From contig NZ_JBDIWA010000009.1 in assembly GCF_039794105.1 (NCBI RefSeq), forward strand, positions 40,787-104,786: a DNA stretch of 64,000 nucleotides. Direction: 5' to 3'. The number at the start of each line of letters is the position of its first letter. The first letter of the stretch is position 1. A program made the translations under genes and the position numbers. Below the pieces are notes generated by a model. The model did no database searches and was not told the DNA's origin. It was given only the letters and a program-made list of their open reading frames with translations. The DNA comes from Kuenenia sp039794105. Lineage in GTDB: Bacteria > Planctomycetota > Brocadiia > Brocadiales > Brocadiaceae. Below are positions 1 to 7,797 of the stretch, piece by piece.

Positions 1-154
1 CGAGCGAAGCAGGATTTTCCGGATCGTAACGTTTCTTCCATCGGTAAAAAGTATCAGGGGAAATCCCAAAATGGCGGCAGGTAAACCGTGCATTCCGCCC
101 ATTATTTTCATAAAACTCAAACCATCTCAGTTTCCTACGGATATCTTCATCCAT
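1..154 (-). CDS. Transposase N-terminal fragment (helix-turn-helix), cut by window edge
   Basis: Reading the minus strand from an ATG at 154 gives 51 codons with no stop, running off the window edge. The peptide starts MDEDIRRKLRWFEFY and carries the pattern FTCRHFGISPDTFYRWKKRY, a helix-turn-helix typical of the N-terminus of IS481/IS3-type transposases and related integrase-core proteins. The catalytic DDE region would lie outside the window. It could be an intact IS or a relic. The family call rests only on the HTH motif. Confidence 0.6.
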   Translation of the reverse strand, partial: MDEDIRRKLRWFEFYENNGRNARFTCRHFGISPDTFYRWKKRYDPENPASL

Positions 155-391
155 GCCTTTTCCTTTTGCAAAATGCAGTAGGGGCAAAACATTTCCTGCA
201 CCTTAATATAACACAGACATGTCCGACCTCTAAATGATATTATTATGCATTATTAACAGCAAGCACATACCGTGCCATTAAATTGCAATGACAAAAAGAT
301 TTTAACCGCAAAGGGAACAAAGAACATTAAAAAAACTTACAAAAAAGAGGTTTTTACAGGGTAATACTTATAGAGCGCTATTCGCCAAATT

Positions 392-418
392 GTAAAGACG
401 CATTGCATGCGTCTCTAC
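392..418. repeat. Hairpin repeat, GTAGAGACGCA family
   Basis: The stretch is a near-perfect inverted repeat, GTAAAGACGCAT against ATGCGTCTCTAC. The same arms form a perfect 28-nt palindrome at 51262-51289, so this is a dispersed hairpin family. The rest of 155-706 is AT-rich and gene-free. It includes a short repeat around 425-460 that also appears in altered form near 51570-51600. Confidence 0.55.
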
Positions 419-706
419 TCTGGTTCAGGCTTCGTCGTGAGCTCAGCCGAACGGTTGCAGACCCGCCCTGGAACATGAGTTTCTCTCCCGGGATGCCTGT
501 AATATCCGCTTATCACAAAAATACCGGCAGGTTCGCTTTTCCCTCTATCATCAGCGGCATTAAGTGATAGGGTAAAATGCATTGATTATTAATAAAAATA
601 GTGTTTATTTTATGATTAAAATACTATGATGAAAAAGATATGAAGGCCGCTGTTACCCAAAAACAGTCATATAAAACGACCCTGCTTGTCAGTAGAAGGA
701 TTTTTA

Positions 707-3700
707 ATGGAAATAAGAAGATTTAAAAAACTACTCGTTGCCAACCGTAGTGAAATAGCAATACGTGTTTTTCGTGCCGCGCACGAATTGGGCATAAGGA
801 CTGTAGCAATATATTCCCACGAAGACCGTTTCGCACTTCATCGGTTTAAAGCAGACGAAGCATATCAGACAGGCAAAGGCAAAGATCCCGTTAAAGCGTA
901 TTTAGATATTGAAGGAATCATTCAACTTGCCAAAGATAAGGGAATAGACGCCATACACCCGGGTTACGGGTTTCTTTCCGAGAATGCAGACTTTGCCCGT
1001 GCATGCGAAAAAGCTGGCATTGCCTTTATAGGCCCACGTTCAGAAATACTTGATCTGCTTGGCAACAAGATATCCGCCAGGCAGATCGCCGACAAGGCTC
1101 AGGTCCCCATACTTTCCGGAAATAAATACCCTATCAGAAACCCGGATGAAGCCAAGGCCTTTTGCAATGAAGTGGGATACCCGGTTATCATTAAGGCTGC
1201 CCATGGCGGCGGCGGACGGGGAATGCGTATCGTTCGCGGCGAATCTGAATTGGTGAGCCGCCTTAGCGAAGCGCAGCGCGAATCAATGACGGCCTTTGGC
1301 TCCGATGAATGCTTCATTGAAAAATACATCGAAAAGGCGCGTCATATTGAGGTGCAAATACTGGGAGACAAATATAAACATATTGTACACCTCTATGAAC
1401 GCGACTGTACCCTTCAAAGACGCCATCAGAAAGTTGTAGAGATAGCCCCGGCACAGCATCTTGATGCGTCCGTCAGGCAAGACATCTGTGACGCGGCAGT
1501 AAAAATATGCAAATCGGTAGATTATGATAATGCCGGCACGGTGGAATTCCTTCTCGATACGGAAAAAAACACATTTTATTTTATTGAAATCAACCCAAGA
1601 ATACAGGTTGAACATACCGTTACGGAAACAATAACCGATATCGACATTGTCAAAAGACAGATATTGATCAGCAAAGGGTTTCCCCTTGATTCACCTGAAA
1701 TCCGGATACCAAACCAGGAATCAATCCAAACCAGGGGGGTCGCCATTCAATGCCGGATCACCACAGAAGATCCTTCCAATACGTTTATTCCCGACTACGG
1801 ACGTATTCAGCATTACCGTTCTGCCGGCGGTATGGGCATTCGCCTTGACGCAGGCACCGCCTTTTCCGGAGCCATTGTCACCCCCTATTACGATTCTCTG
1901 CTTGTTAAGGTTACAGCGTCCGGAATTTGTTTTGAGGATGCAGTGAACCGCATGGACAGGGCTTTGGATGAATTCCGGATTCGCGGCGTAAAAACCAATA
2001 TTCCGTTTCTCATTAATCTTATAAATCACAAGGATTTCCTGAAAGGAAAGAGCACTACACGTTTTATTGACGAGAATAAAGACCTTGTCCGTTTTTCCCG
2101 GCGCAGGGACCGTGCTACGCTTATCATGCGTTTTTTAGGAGACGTCCTTGTCAACGGCCATCCACTTATCAAAGAACTTCCGAAATCCGTATGCCGCCGT
2201 AAAGCGCCGGTACCCACAGTTGACCATAAAGAATCAAGGCCGAAAGGCGCCCGTGATATGCTGCTTGAAATGGGACCGGCAAAATTTGTTCAACATATTC
2301 GCGATGAAAAACGACTGTTATTGGCGGATACCACATTTCGTGATGCGCATCAGTCACTGCTTGCAACCCGCATGAGAACCATCGATATGCTGAAAATTGC
2401 TGAGGTGTATTCCAGGAACCATGCCGATTTCTTTTCAATTGAAGTGTGGGGCGGAGCAACCTTTGATACTGCCATGAGGTTTCTTACAGAGTGCCCCTGG
2501 GATCGTTTGCGCTCCATGCGCAAACTTGCGCCCAACATACTCTTTCAAATGCTGCTCAGGGCATCCAATGGCGTGGGATATACAAATTATCCCGATAATG
2601 TTGTCAAGGCATTTATCAGACAGTCGGCTGAAAGCGGAATAGACGTGTTTCGTGTTTTCGACTCGCTCAACTGGGTTGCAAATATGAGGGTAGCGATGGA
2701 TGCTGTTCTGGAAACCGGCGCCTTATGCGAGGCGGCGATATGTTATACCGGTGATATACTTGACCCGAAACGCACGAAATATACCCTTGACTATTATGTG
2801 AAAATGGCAAAAGAACTGGAAGCACTGGGAGCGCATATGCTGTCAATAAAAGATATGGCAGGACTACTGAAGCCCTACGCTGCTTATGAGCTTGTTTACG
2901 CTTTGAAGTCGGCAGTAAACATTCCGGTACATTTGCATACGCACGACACTTCCGGCGGACAGATTGCCACCCTTATAAAAGCAGCAGAGGCTGGAGTAGA
3001 TATTGTGGATGCGGCTATGGGACCCCTTTCCGGATTAACGTCTCAACCCAATCTGAATACACTGGTAGAGATGCTGCGGTTTCACGAACGCAGCACCGGT
3101 ATGGACTTTAAAGCACTCGGACTGCTCTCGGATTACTGGGAAGTGGTCAGGGAATACTATGCGCCATTTGAATCCATCCAAAAGGCATGTACCGCAGAGG
3201 TGTTCCACCATGAAATTCCGGGGGGGCAGTTTACCAATCTTTTCCAACAGGCGCACTCAATGGGATTGGCGCACCGGTGGCGCGAAATTACGGATGTTTA
3301 CGCAGAGGTGAATCAGATTTTTGGCGATATTGTAAAAGTAACCCCATCTTCAAAAGTGGTCGGGGATATGACACTTTTTCTGGTCACAAATAATATGAAG
3401 GCAAAGGATATTCTCGGCAGTGACAAGGATATTTCATTTCCTACCTCTGTTGTAGAATTTTTTGAGGGACGTCTTGGCCAGCCTACGGGAGGTTTTCCGA
3501 AAGAAGTACAGTACAAAATTTTGCGCGGAGCGCCTGCTTATACGGAAAGGCCAGGCGCTAATCTTCCACCTGTGTACCTTGAAGAGATGAAGGAAAAAGT
3601 AGAGTCCCGTATCTTCAGGACTATCTCCAATGAAGAGCTTATGTCTTATTTAATGTATCCGGAAGTCTTCTTTCAATATGCAGAACACAGAAAGAAATAT

Positions 3701-4156
3701 GATGATGTATCTGTCATTCCTACGGATGTGTTCTTTTATGGCATGCCCATGCATGAAGAAATCTCAATTGACATTGAAGAAGGGAAAACCCTGATTTTCA
3801 AACTGGTAGCAATAAGTACGGTAAATGAAGAGGGAAATTGCACGGTATTCTTCGAACTGAACGGTCAGCCGCGTGAAGTTGTTATTGCAAATCGTAAAAT
3901 TGCCGCTTCAATCATCAGACATCCTCAAATAGAGGAGGGGAATAGTAAACATGTCGGCGCGCCTATGCCAGGCATGGTTGTTAAAGTAAAAGTAGCAGCA
4001 GGTGATAAAGTTACCAAAAATGATCCGCTCCTGATTATGGAGGCGATGAAGATGGAAGCAACCATTTATGCAGAGCACGATGGGGAGATTAGCAAGGTAC
4101 TGGTGAAACCGCGGGATAATGTAGAAGCCAGGGATCTGCTTATTGTTTACAAGTGA
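707..4156 (+). CDS. pyc: Pyruvate carboxylase
   Basis: It carboxylates pyruvate to oxaloacetate with ATP, bicarbonate and biotin, an anaplerotic and gluconeogenic step in the cytoplasm. The single chain of 1,149 residues matches one-subunit enzymes of about 1,150. Biotin carboxylase occupies roughly residues 5-450, with the glycine-rich ATP loop HGGGGRGMR and EINPRIQVEHTVTE. The carboxyltransferase domain begins at LADTTFRDAHQS and runs over about 530-800. A C-terminal biotinyl domain carries EAMKMEA, whose Lys is the biotinylation site. The ATG at 707 has AGAAGGA eight bases upstream, so it is preferred to a TTG seven codons earlier. The gene stands alone, upstream of the integron-like cassettes. 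No frameshift or missing motif is visible. Confidence 0.96.
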   Translation: MEIRRFKKLLVANRSEIAIRVFRAAHELGIRTVAIYSHEDRFALHRFKADEAYQTGKGKDPVKAYLDIEGIIQLAKDKGIDAIHPGYGFLSENADFARACEKAGIAFIGPRSEILDLLGNKISARQIADKAQVPILSGNKYPIRNPDEAKAFCNEVGYPVIIKAAHGGGGRGMRIVRGESELVSRLSEAQRESMTAFGSDECFIEKYIEKARHIEVQILGDKYKHIVHLYERDCTLQRRHQKVVEIAPAQHLDASVRQDICDAAVKICKSVDYDNAGTVEFLLDTEKNTFYFIEINPRIQVEHTVTETITDIDIVKRQILISKGFPLDSPEIRIPNQESIQTRGVAIQCRITTEDPSNTFIPDYGRIQHYRSAGGMGIRLDAGTAFSGAIVTPYYDSLLVKVTASGICFEDAVNRMDRALDEFRIRGVKTNIPFLINLINHKDFLKGKSTTRFIDENKDLVRFSRRRDRATLIMRFLGDVLVNGHPLIKELPKSVCRRKAPVPTVDHKESRPKGARDMLLEMGPAKFVQHIRDEKRLLLADTTFRDAHQSLLATRMRTIDMLKIAEVYSRNHADFFSIEVWGGATFDTAMRFLTECPWDRLRSMRKLAPNILFQMLLRASNGVGYTNYPDNVVKAFIRQSAESGIDVFRVFDSLNWVANMRVAMDAVLETGALCEAAICYTGDILDPKRTKYTLDYYVKMAKELEALGAHMLSIKDMAGLLKPYAAYELVYALKSAVNIPVHLHTHDTSGGQIATLIKAAEAGVDIVDAAMGPLSGLTSQPNLNTLVEMLRFHERSTGMDFKALGLLSDYWEVVREYYAPFESIQKACTAEVFHHEIPGGQFTNLFQQAHSMGLAHRWREITDVYAEVNQIFGDIVKVTPSSKVVGDMTLFLVTNNMKAKDILGSDKDISFPTSVVEFFEGRLGQPTGGFPKEVQYKILRGAPAYTERPGANLPPVYLEEMKEKVESRIFRTISNEELMSYLMYPEVFFQYAEHRKKYDDVSVIPTDVFFYGMPMHEEISIDIEEGKTLIFKLVAISTVNEEGNCTVFFELNGQPREVVIANRKIAASIIRHPQIEEGNSKHVGAPMPGMVVKVKVAAGDKVTKNDPLLIMEAMKMEATIYAEHDGEISKVLVKPRDNVEARDLLIVYK

Positions 4157-4397
4157 TGAGACAGGAGGCAATACATAAGGAAGCAGCCCATTTAGTACCT
4201 TATTAGTCATTGGTCAATTATAAGCTTGTATGGAAATATTACAGGAAATCAAACTGTTATCTAATATTGAAAAACTGAAAAGTCGTGCTGCAAGCACTTA
4301 GCAGTAATGTATACAAATAAAAATATATCTCATAATTGCCGTAAATTAATATGATATTTGAGAAGTCTAATATAAAGTTAGCGGTTAGAAAACAACA

Positions 4398-4805
4398 ATG
4401 ACGCGTAAATCAAATGCCGAGTTTGTAAAGTGGTTTGGACCACTTCTTGACGCGCTCCGTGACCTTGGAGATTCCGGTAGGCCGCGAGAAGTTTCGGACC
4501 GTATAGCCAAGAATCTTAACCTCACAGACGAGGTGCTGGACGAAACATTGAAGTCCGGTGGCAGCAGGTTTCACAATCAGGTTGCCTGGGCGAGGCAGTA
4601 TCTGGTCTGGGAGGGAATGCTCGAATCGTCCAAGCACGGCACATGGACGCTCACGGAAAAGGGTCGTACAGCACACATTTCTGATGCTCAGGCAGCCGAA
4701 ATATTCAAGAAATGGGTCGCGATCCACGCCGAGAACAGGAAACAAAAAGCGGCGGAGCAGGGTGAAACAACGGAAGAGGAAGCACCCGCCCCGGACACAC
4801 CGTAA
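4398..4805 (+). CDS. Mrr-type N-terminal winged-helix domain (front half of a split Mrr restriction protein)
   Basis: The 135-residue protein resembles the N-terminal DNA-recognition domain of Mrr restriction endonucleases: a winged helix with repeated Arg/Lys, then NQVAWARQYLVWEGML and GTWTLTEKGR, which are hallmarks of Mrr_N. It ends in an acidic, proline-rich linker. Normal Mrr proteins (about 300 residues) join this domain to a nuclease domain in one chain. Here one in-frame TAA at 4803-4805 ends the frame, and the nuclease domain resumes in the same frame at 4818. The ATG is 21 bases from the core-like site at 4377, as in integron cassettes. It may be a two-subunit version or a nonsense mutant. 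Confidence 0.75.
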   Translation: MTRKSNAEFVKWFGPLLDALRDLGDSGRPREVSDRIAKNLNLTDEVLDETLKSGGSRFHNQVAWARQYLVWEGMLESSKHGTWTLTEKGRTAHISDAQAAEIFKKWVAIHAENRKQKAAEQGETTEEEAPAPDTP

Positions 4806-4817
4806 GCAGATCAGAAA

Positions 4818-5273
4818 ATGAGCCTGATTGCTATTCTGCGCTCATTGAGCCCGCTCGGCTTCGAGAAGGTGTCTCGGGAACTCCTGCGTGAATCAGGATT
4901 TGAAAATGTCGAGATCACGGGAGGTTCAGCCGATGGCGGCATAGATGGCTTCGGCACACTGGAGATCAATCCGTTCGTAAGTTTCAAAGTATTGTTTCAA
5001 TGCAAGCGATACGCGGATGGCAACTTGGTTGGTCGTTCACAAGTGGGCGACTTTAGAAATGCCATGATCGGAAGAGCCGAGAAAGGAATCATCATCACAA
5101 CATCTTCATTTACCAACGCGGCAGTAGTTGAAGCCAATCGAGAGGGTGCGCCAAAAGTTGAACTTGTTGATGGTGCAAAATTGGTCGAAATGTTTCAGCG
5201 CGTTGAGCTTGGAGTTAAAAAGCGGACAGTTTATGACATCGATCTAAGCTATTTTGAGAGGTTTAGAGATTGA
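4818..5273 (+). CDS. Mrr-type restriction endonuclease catalytic domain (back half of a split Mrr)
   Basis: The 151-residue protein matches the Mrr catalytic domain, a PD-(D/E)xK nuclease that in characterised relatives cuts methylated DNA. It opens with LSPLGFEKVSRELLRESGF, followed by the active-site Asp in SADGGIDGFG and the Q-x-K motif in LFQCKRY. Both catalytic elements are present. Its ATG is 12 bases past the upstream stop and in the same frame, so reading through that TAA would give one protein of about 291 residues, close to normal Mrr length. Its TGA is immediately followed by the first attC-like site. There is no clear Shine-Dalgarno, so separate translation is uncertain. Confidence 0.75.
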   Translation: MSLIAILRSLSPLGFEKVSRELLRESGFENVEITGGSADGGIDGFGTLEINPFVSFKVLFQCKRYADGNLVGRSQVGDFRNAMIGRAEKGIIITTSSFTNAAVVEANREGAPKVELVDGAKLVEMFQRVELGVKKRTVYDIDLSYFERFRD

Positions 5274-5274
5274 C

Positions 5275-5346
5275 TGCTAACAATGCGTTGCAGGTGATGT
5301 CTGTCCCGCTGCTCGTGCCAGCCGCAACCGAACGCAGACGTTAGCT
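5275..5346 (+). other. attC-like recombination site 1
   Basis: This is a 72-bp imperfect palindrome. The left arm is TGCTAAC-AA-TGCGTT and the right arm is AACGCA-GAC-GTTAGCT. The outer boxes pair over six bases and the inner boxes TGCGTT/AACGCA pair perfectly, with unequal spacers as in integron attC sites. It begins one base after the Mrr stop codon. Confidence 0.75.
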
Positions 5347-5373
5347 GTTTAAGAATATAGTTGATAATAATAG

Positions 5374-5379
5374 TATAAT
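5374..5379 (+). promoter_or_regulatory. Candidate -10 box (TATAAT) in front of the PIN toxin
   Basis: A perfect TATAAT lies six bases before the ATG at 5386, with no Shine-Dalgarno between them. If used, transcription would begin at or next to the start codon, giving a leaderless mRNA. The -35 match is weak. A private promoter inside a cassette is common for toxin-antitoxin cassettes. Confidence 0.35.
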
Positions 5380-5385
5380 TTAACC

Positions 5386-5858
5386 ATGAATCAGAAACTG
5401 TACATAGAGACAAGTATTATAAGCTATCTGACCTCTAAACCGAGTCGTGATATTATTATAGCCGCTCATCAACAAATTACATACGATTGGTGGTCTACTC
5501 ATCGAGATGAATTTGATTTATTCACTTCACAATTTGTAATCGATGAAGCCGAAGCAGGCGACCCCGATGCAGCACAAAAAAGATTATTGGAATTAAATAA
5601 AATAGCTTTACTGGATATCACAATGATATTATCGGTTTATCAGAAGCTTTAATGGATAAGAAATGCTTACCTCTCAAAGCCGTGGTAGATTATTTACATA
5701 TTTCTATAGCATCAATCCATAATATGAATTATTTATTAACATGGAATTGTAAACATATAGCAAATGCGAAAATGCGACCATTAATTGAGAAAGTAATATT
5801 TGATAATGGTTATATCGCTCCGATAATCTGTATTCCAGAAAAATTATTAGGAGAATAA
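5386..5858 (+). pseudogene. PIN-domain toxin (VapC-like), broken by a one-base deletion
   Basis: The product would be a PIN-domain ribonuclease toxin of the family starting with a Y-I-E-T-S-x-I-S-Y motif. Frame 1 (5386-5652) gives the N-terminal half with YIETSIISYLTSKPSRD. The C-terminal half, with YLLTWNCKHIANAKMR and ending KLLGE, lies in another frame and ends at 5858. Aligning the halves on the usual family order places loss of one A around 5621-5624: restoring it reads through to GLSEALMDKK. The intact antitoxin follows three bases later. This could be real decay, a sequencing error in a short A run, or a toxin mutation selected during cloning. Confidence 0.78.
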
Positions 5859-5861
5859 AAA

Positions 5862-6035
5862 ATGTATAATGATCCAATAATAGAAGAGATTCATAAGTAT
5901 CGTGAAAAACACGCAGCCAAATTTAATTATGATATTAAGAAAATTGTAAATTATTATAGAAAACAACAAAACGAAAGCTCAAAAAAAATTGTAAGTTTCA
6001 TTAAAAAAGCTGATGAAATCCACACAGAAAACTAA
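5862..6035 (+). CDS. Small antitoxin partner of the PIN toxin
   Basis: The 57-residue protein begins MYNDPIIEEIHKYREKHAAK, followed by FNYDIKKIVNYYRKQQ. I recognise this as the small protein usually encoded just downstream of PIN toxins of the preceding type, where it is presumed to neutralise the toxin. It starts three bases after the toxin stop, with GGAG at 5850-5853 as ribosome site. The frame is intact although the toxin frame is broken. The next cassette boundary follows at 6069. Confidence 0.7.
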   Translation: MYNDPIIEEIHKYREKHAAKFNYDIKKIVNYYRKQQNESSKKIVSFIKKADEIHTEN

Positions 6036-6068
6036 TAATATCTTTTTGCTACAAAGACTTTTAAATTC

Positions 6069-6195
6069 AGCTAACAATGGGATCATACGGACGGGCAAGC
6101 CATGGCACTATTTTCAGTCAGTGGGGAATTTTTATGTATGTTCATCGGTTGAAATTCATCCTTTGCTTGCCCGCCGTACAGCCCATGCGTTAGCA
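6069..6195 (+). other. attC-like recombination site 2
   Basis: This is a 127-bp imperfect palindrome. The left arm is AGCTAAC-AA-TGGG, continuing to ACGGACGGGCAAGC. The right arm is GCTTGCCCGCCGTAC, then CCCA-TGC-GTTAGCA. The arms pair over about 25 bases, with an extra unpaired A on the left arm, resembling the extrahelical bases of attC sites. A 74-codon open frame across it is an artefact of the palindrome. Confidence 0.78.
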
Positions 6196-6343
6196 GTGGA
6201 AAGTTTTTCTAAGATCCCACACATAAATTTTTCCTGAATCTTCAAGAGAACTGGCGAATGATTTTTTTATTTAATCAGGGGAGATTTTGACTTATCTTAG
6301 GGCAAATAGAGTGATTACTAAATTTATATGGAAGGATTATAAT

Positions 6344-6550
6344 ATGAACCAGTTTATTACAGATACCAGAATTATCAAAGGGCATTTGGAGTTAAGTAAT
6401 ATCCCTTTTAGTAGTGATTTGGATGTAAAAGTGATAGTTATTCCAAAGGTCAAGTTAGAAAGGATGTCTTTTGAGAAAGTTCAACAGCTTACAAAATCTA
6501 TAAAAGGAAATCTTTCTGATGACGTAATTGGAGAGAGAAAAGTCGGATGA
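6344..6550 (+). CDS. VapB-like antitoxin, second toxin-antitoxin cassette
   Basis: This is a 68-residue protein with no recognised motif beyond a short beta-rich N-terminus and a basic, helical middle. The antitoxin role is inferred from size and from the ATGA overlap of its stop with the start of a PIN toxin. The ATG at 6344 is chosen over an upstream TTG frame start because GGAAGGA lies at 6330-6336. Its frame is intact. Confidence 0.6.
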   Translation: MNQFITDTRIIKGHLELSNIPFSSDLDVKVIVIPKVKLERMSFEKVQQLTKSIKGNLSDDVIGERKVG

Positions 6551-6995
6551 ATCTGTTTATTGATACCAGCGCTCTTGTGAAGCTATATCATAGAGAAGAT
6601 GGGAGTGAACAATTAACCGATTCCTTAAACAAAATGAAGATGACCTGGTGATTACAATTTCTGGCCTGTCGAGAATAGAATTCCATTCTGCATTTCTGAA
6701 GCGAGTAAGAATGAAGGAAATTGATTTATCAACAGTTCAGCAAGCTTTTAAAGAGTTTGAAAATGATCTTACAATGATAAACGTTCTGGAAACAACATCA
6801 GAGGTAAAGGAGTTTGCGGTTTCTTTACTGGATAATATTGCTCCGGCCAAAAATCTCCGAACCTTAGATGCGCTCCAATTAGCAACGGCCCTTACTGGTG
6901 ACCAATTTTATCGTGTCTCTTATTTTATAGCCGCTGATCAAAGACTATTAAAAGTAGCGGCGGAATATTTTAACACCTTCAATCCGGTTGAGTTT
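6547..6995 (+). pseudogene. VapC-type PIN ribonuclease toxin, broken by a one-base deletion
   Basis: The ATG at 6547 overlaps the antitoxin stop and starts MNLFIDTSALVKLYHRE, the classic PIN N-terminus with its first active-site Asp. This frame stops at 6649-6651. The rest continues in another frame with ISRIEF-like and LRTLDALQLATAL motifs, where D is a further active-site residue, then ADQRLLKVAAE and NPVEF at 6995. Adding one A to the run at 6631-6634 rejoins the halves as SLNKNEDDLVITISGL. The lesion type matches that in the first cassette toxin. Without it the protein would be of normal VapC length, about 150 residues. Confidence 0.78.
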
Positions 6996-7233
6996 AAGGA
7001 AGCAGATAATACGGAAAGTCAGTTTACAGAACCGGCAAAGAAGTTTTGGGATTCTATTCCGGAAAATATAAGGGAGGAATTGCTTGAGAATGTATGGTGC
7101 ATGGTGCAGTAATTGTTCAGAGATTACTACAATCATAAATTTTAAAGGAACCATTGAAAGTGGTGATTTAATCCTTCGAGGGGAGTGTCGAAAGTGTGGT
7201 TATAAAGTTGCCAGATTAATAGAAAGCGAATGA
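6996..7233 (+). pseudogene. Small zinc-ribbon protein, frame broken by a 7-bp tandem duplication
   Basis: Downstream of the toxin the same frame encodes FWDSIPENIREELLENVWC and then stops at 7110-7112. A second frame starting at 7090 continues WCSNCSEITTI and ends with RGECRKCGYKVARLIES, giving two C-x2-C pairs of a zinc ribbon. The break coincides with a perfect duplication of ATGGTGC (7094-7100 and 7101-7107). Removing one copy restores a single frame. No start codon is seen between the toxin end and this region, so it may once have been its own gene or a C-terminal part of the toxin frame. Function unknown. Confidence 0.55.
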
Positions 7234-7278
7234 AAGTAAATGAGTTTGTTATAATAAAGTTCGTAGGTCAGGCATCAC

Positions 7279-7410
7279 TGCTAACAGGCTGTTGGAGCCG
7301 ATGAAACCCGTTTTGGCAACAGATGAGCGTTCGGATCTTCCGCGGAAATTTTGTAGTTTTGTTTACAATGTGCCCGCTTTGGGTTTCACGGCTCAACAGC
7401 AGCGTTACAG
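7279..7410 (+). other. attC-like recombination site 3
   Basis: This is a 132-bp imperfect palindrome. The left arm is TGCTAAC-AG, then GCTGTTGGAGCCGATGAAACCC-like sequence. The right arm reads GGGTTTCACGGCTCAACAGC, then AGC-GTTACAG. Pairing is nearly complete over 20 bases apart from two extra bases (G and A) on the left arm, a feature diagnostic of attC folding. It closes the third cassette. Confidence 0.8.
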
Positions 7411-7577
7411 ACGGGGTCAAATGGGCAATTTTGCTTTATTTTGTGGGTGTAATTCCCCACTTTGTTAGGAGGGCAGAGGGGTCGCATCTTGACTATTGAC
7501 AAATATCTAATTGATAAAGAGTTGTACCCATCCCTCTTAATCAAACAACCACTTCGCTATTTTAAGTGAGGAGCTTT

Positions 7578-7705
7578 GTAACTATTCAGCGTAAACGATA
7601 CACGGTTCGTTCCCAAAACCTTGTACTGAACGTAGTGAAGTATCTGTTTGAGAACGAGTTGTGCTCTGCACTCCGGTTGTTTGATAAATTACGCTGAATA
7701 GCTAC
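7578..7705. mobile_element. Small inverted-repeat element (MITE-like), 128 bp
   Basis: The ends are 17-base inverted repeats, GTA(A/G)CTATTCAGCGTAA, differing at one position. The interior is itself partly palindromic. A second copy of one end, with matching inner sequence, lies at 63640-63690. No coding capacity. The rest of 7411-7797 holds nothing recognisable. Confidence 0.55.
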
Positions 7706-7797
7706 GCCTAAGTTCTTGTCGTCTGTTTCTACTCTACTGGTTCCTCTTTTGTATTTTATGTTTATTTGATTCTGGCTTGTCCCGCTTAGGATAGTAT

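Larger units (their letters stand above)
4377..7410 (+). mobile_element. Integron-type gene cassette array (three attC-like sites, no integrase in window)
   Basis: Three gene groups all read rightward, and each ends in an imperfect palindrome with attC architecture: an outer box ending CTAAC, a matching box starting GTTA, inner complementary L boxes, and unpaired extra bases on one arm. Palindromes lie at 5275-5346, 6069-6195 and 7279-7410, and a lone core-like GTTAGCG lies at 4377. Cut sites inferred at G/TTA give cassettes of about 960, 850 and 1,215 bp. The cargo (restriction nuclease domain, toxin-antitoxin pairs) is typical of sedentary integrons. No IntI gene is visible, so this fits a cluster of attC sites lacking an integrase. 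Confidence 0.78.

Noticed and set aside
4157..4377. A fourth attC-like palindrome upstream of the first cassette
   Set aside because: Only a lone GTTAGCG is present. No upstream CTAAC box or complementary inner box pairs with it.
6013..6237. 74-codon open frame across the second attC-like site
   Set aside because: It reads straight through the palindrome and has no ribosome site or recognisable motif. Palindromic attC sequence explains it.
7420..7797. Cobalamin riboswitch before the corrinoid adenosyltransferase
   Set aside because: No B12-box-like sequence or consistent fold was seen. The region is mostly an inverted-repeat element.
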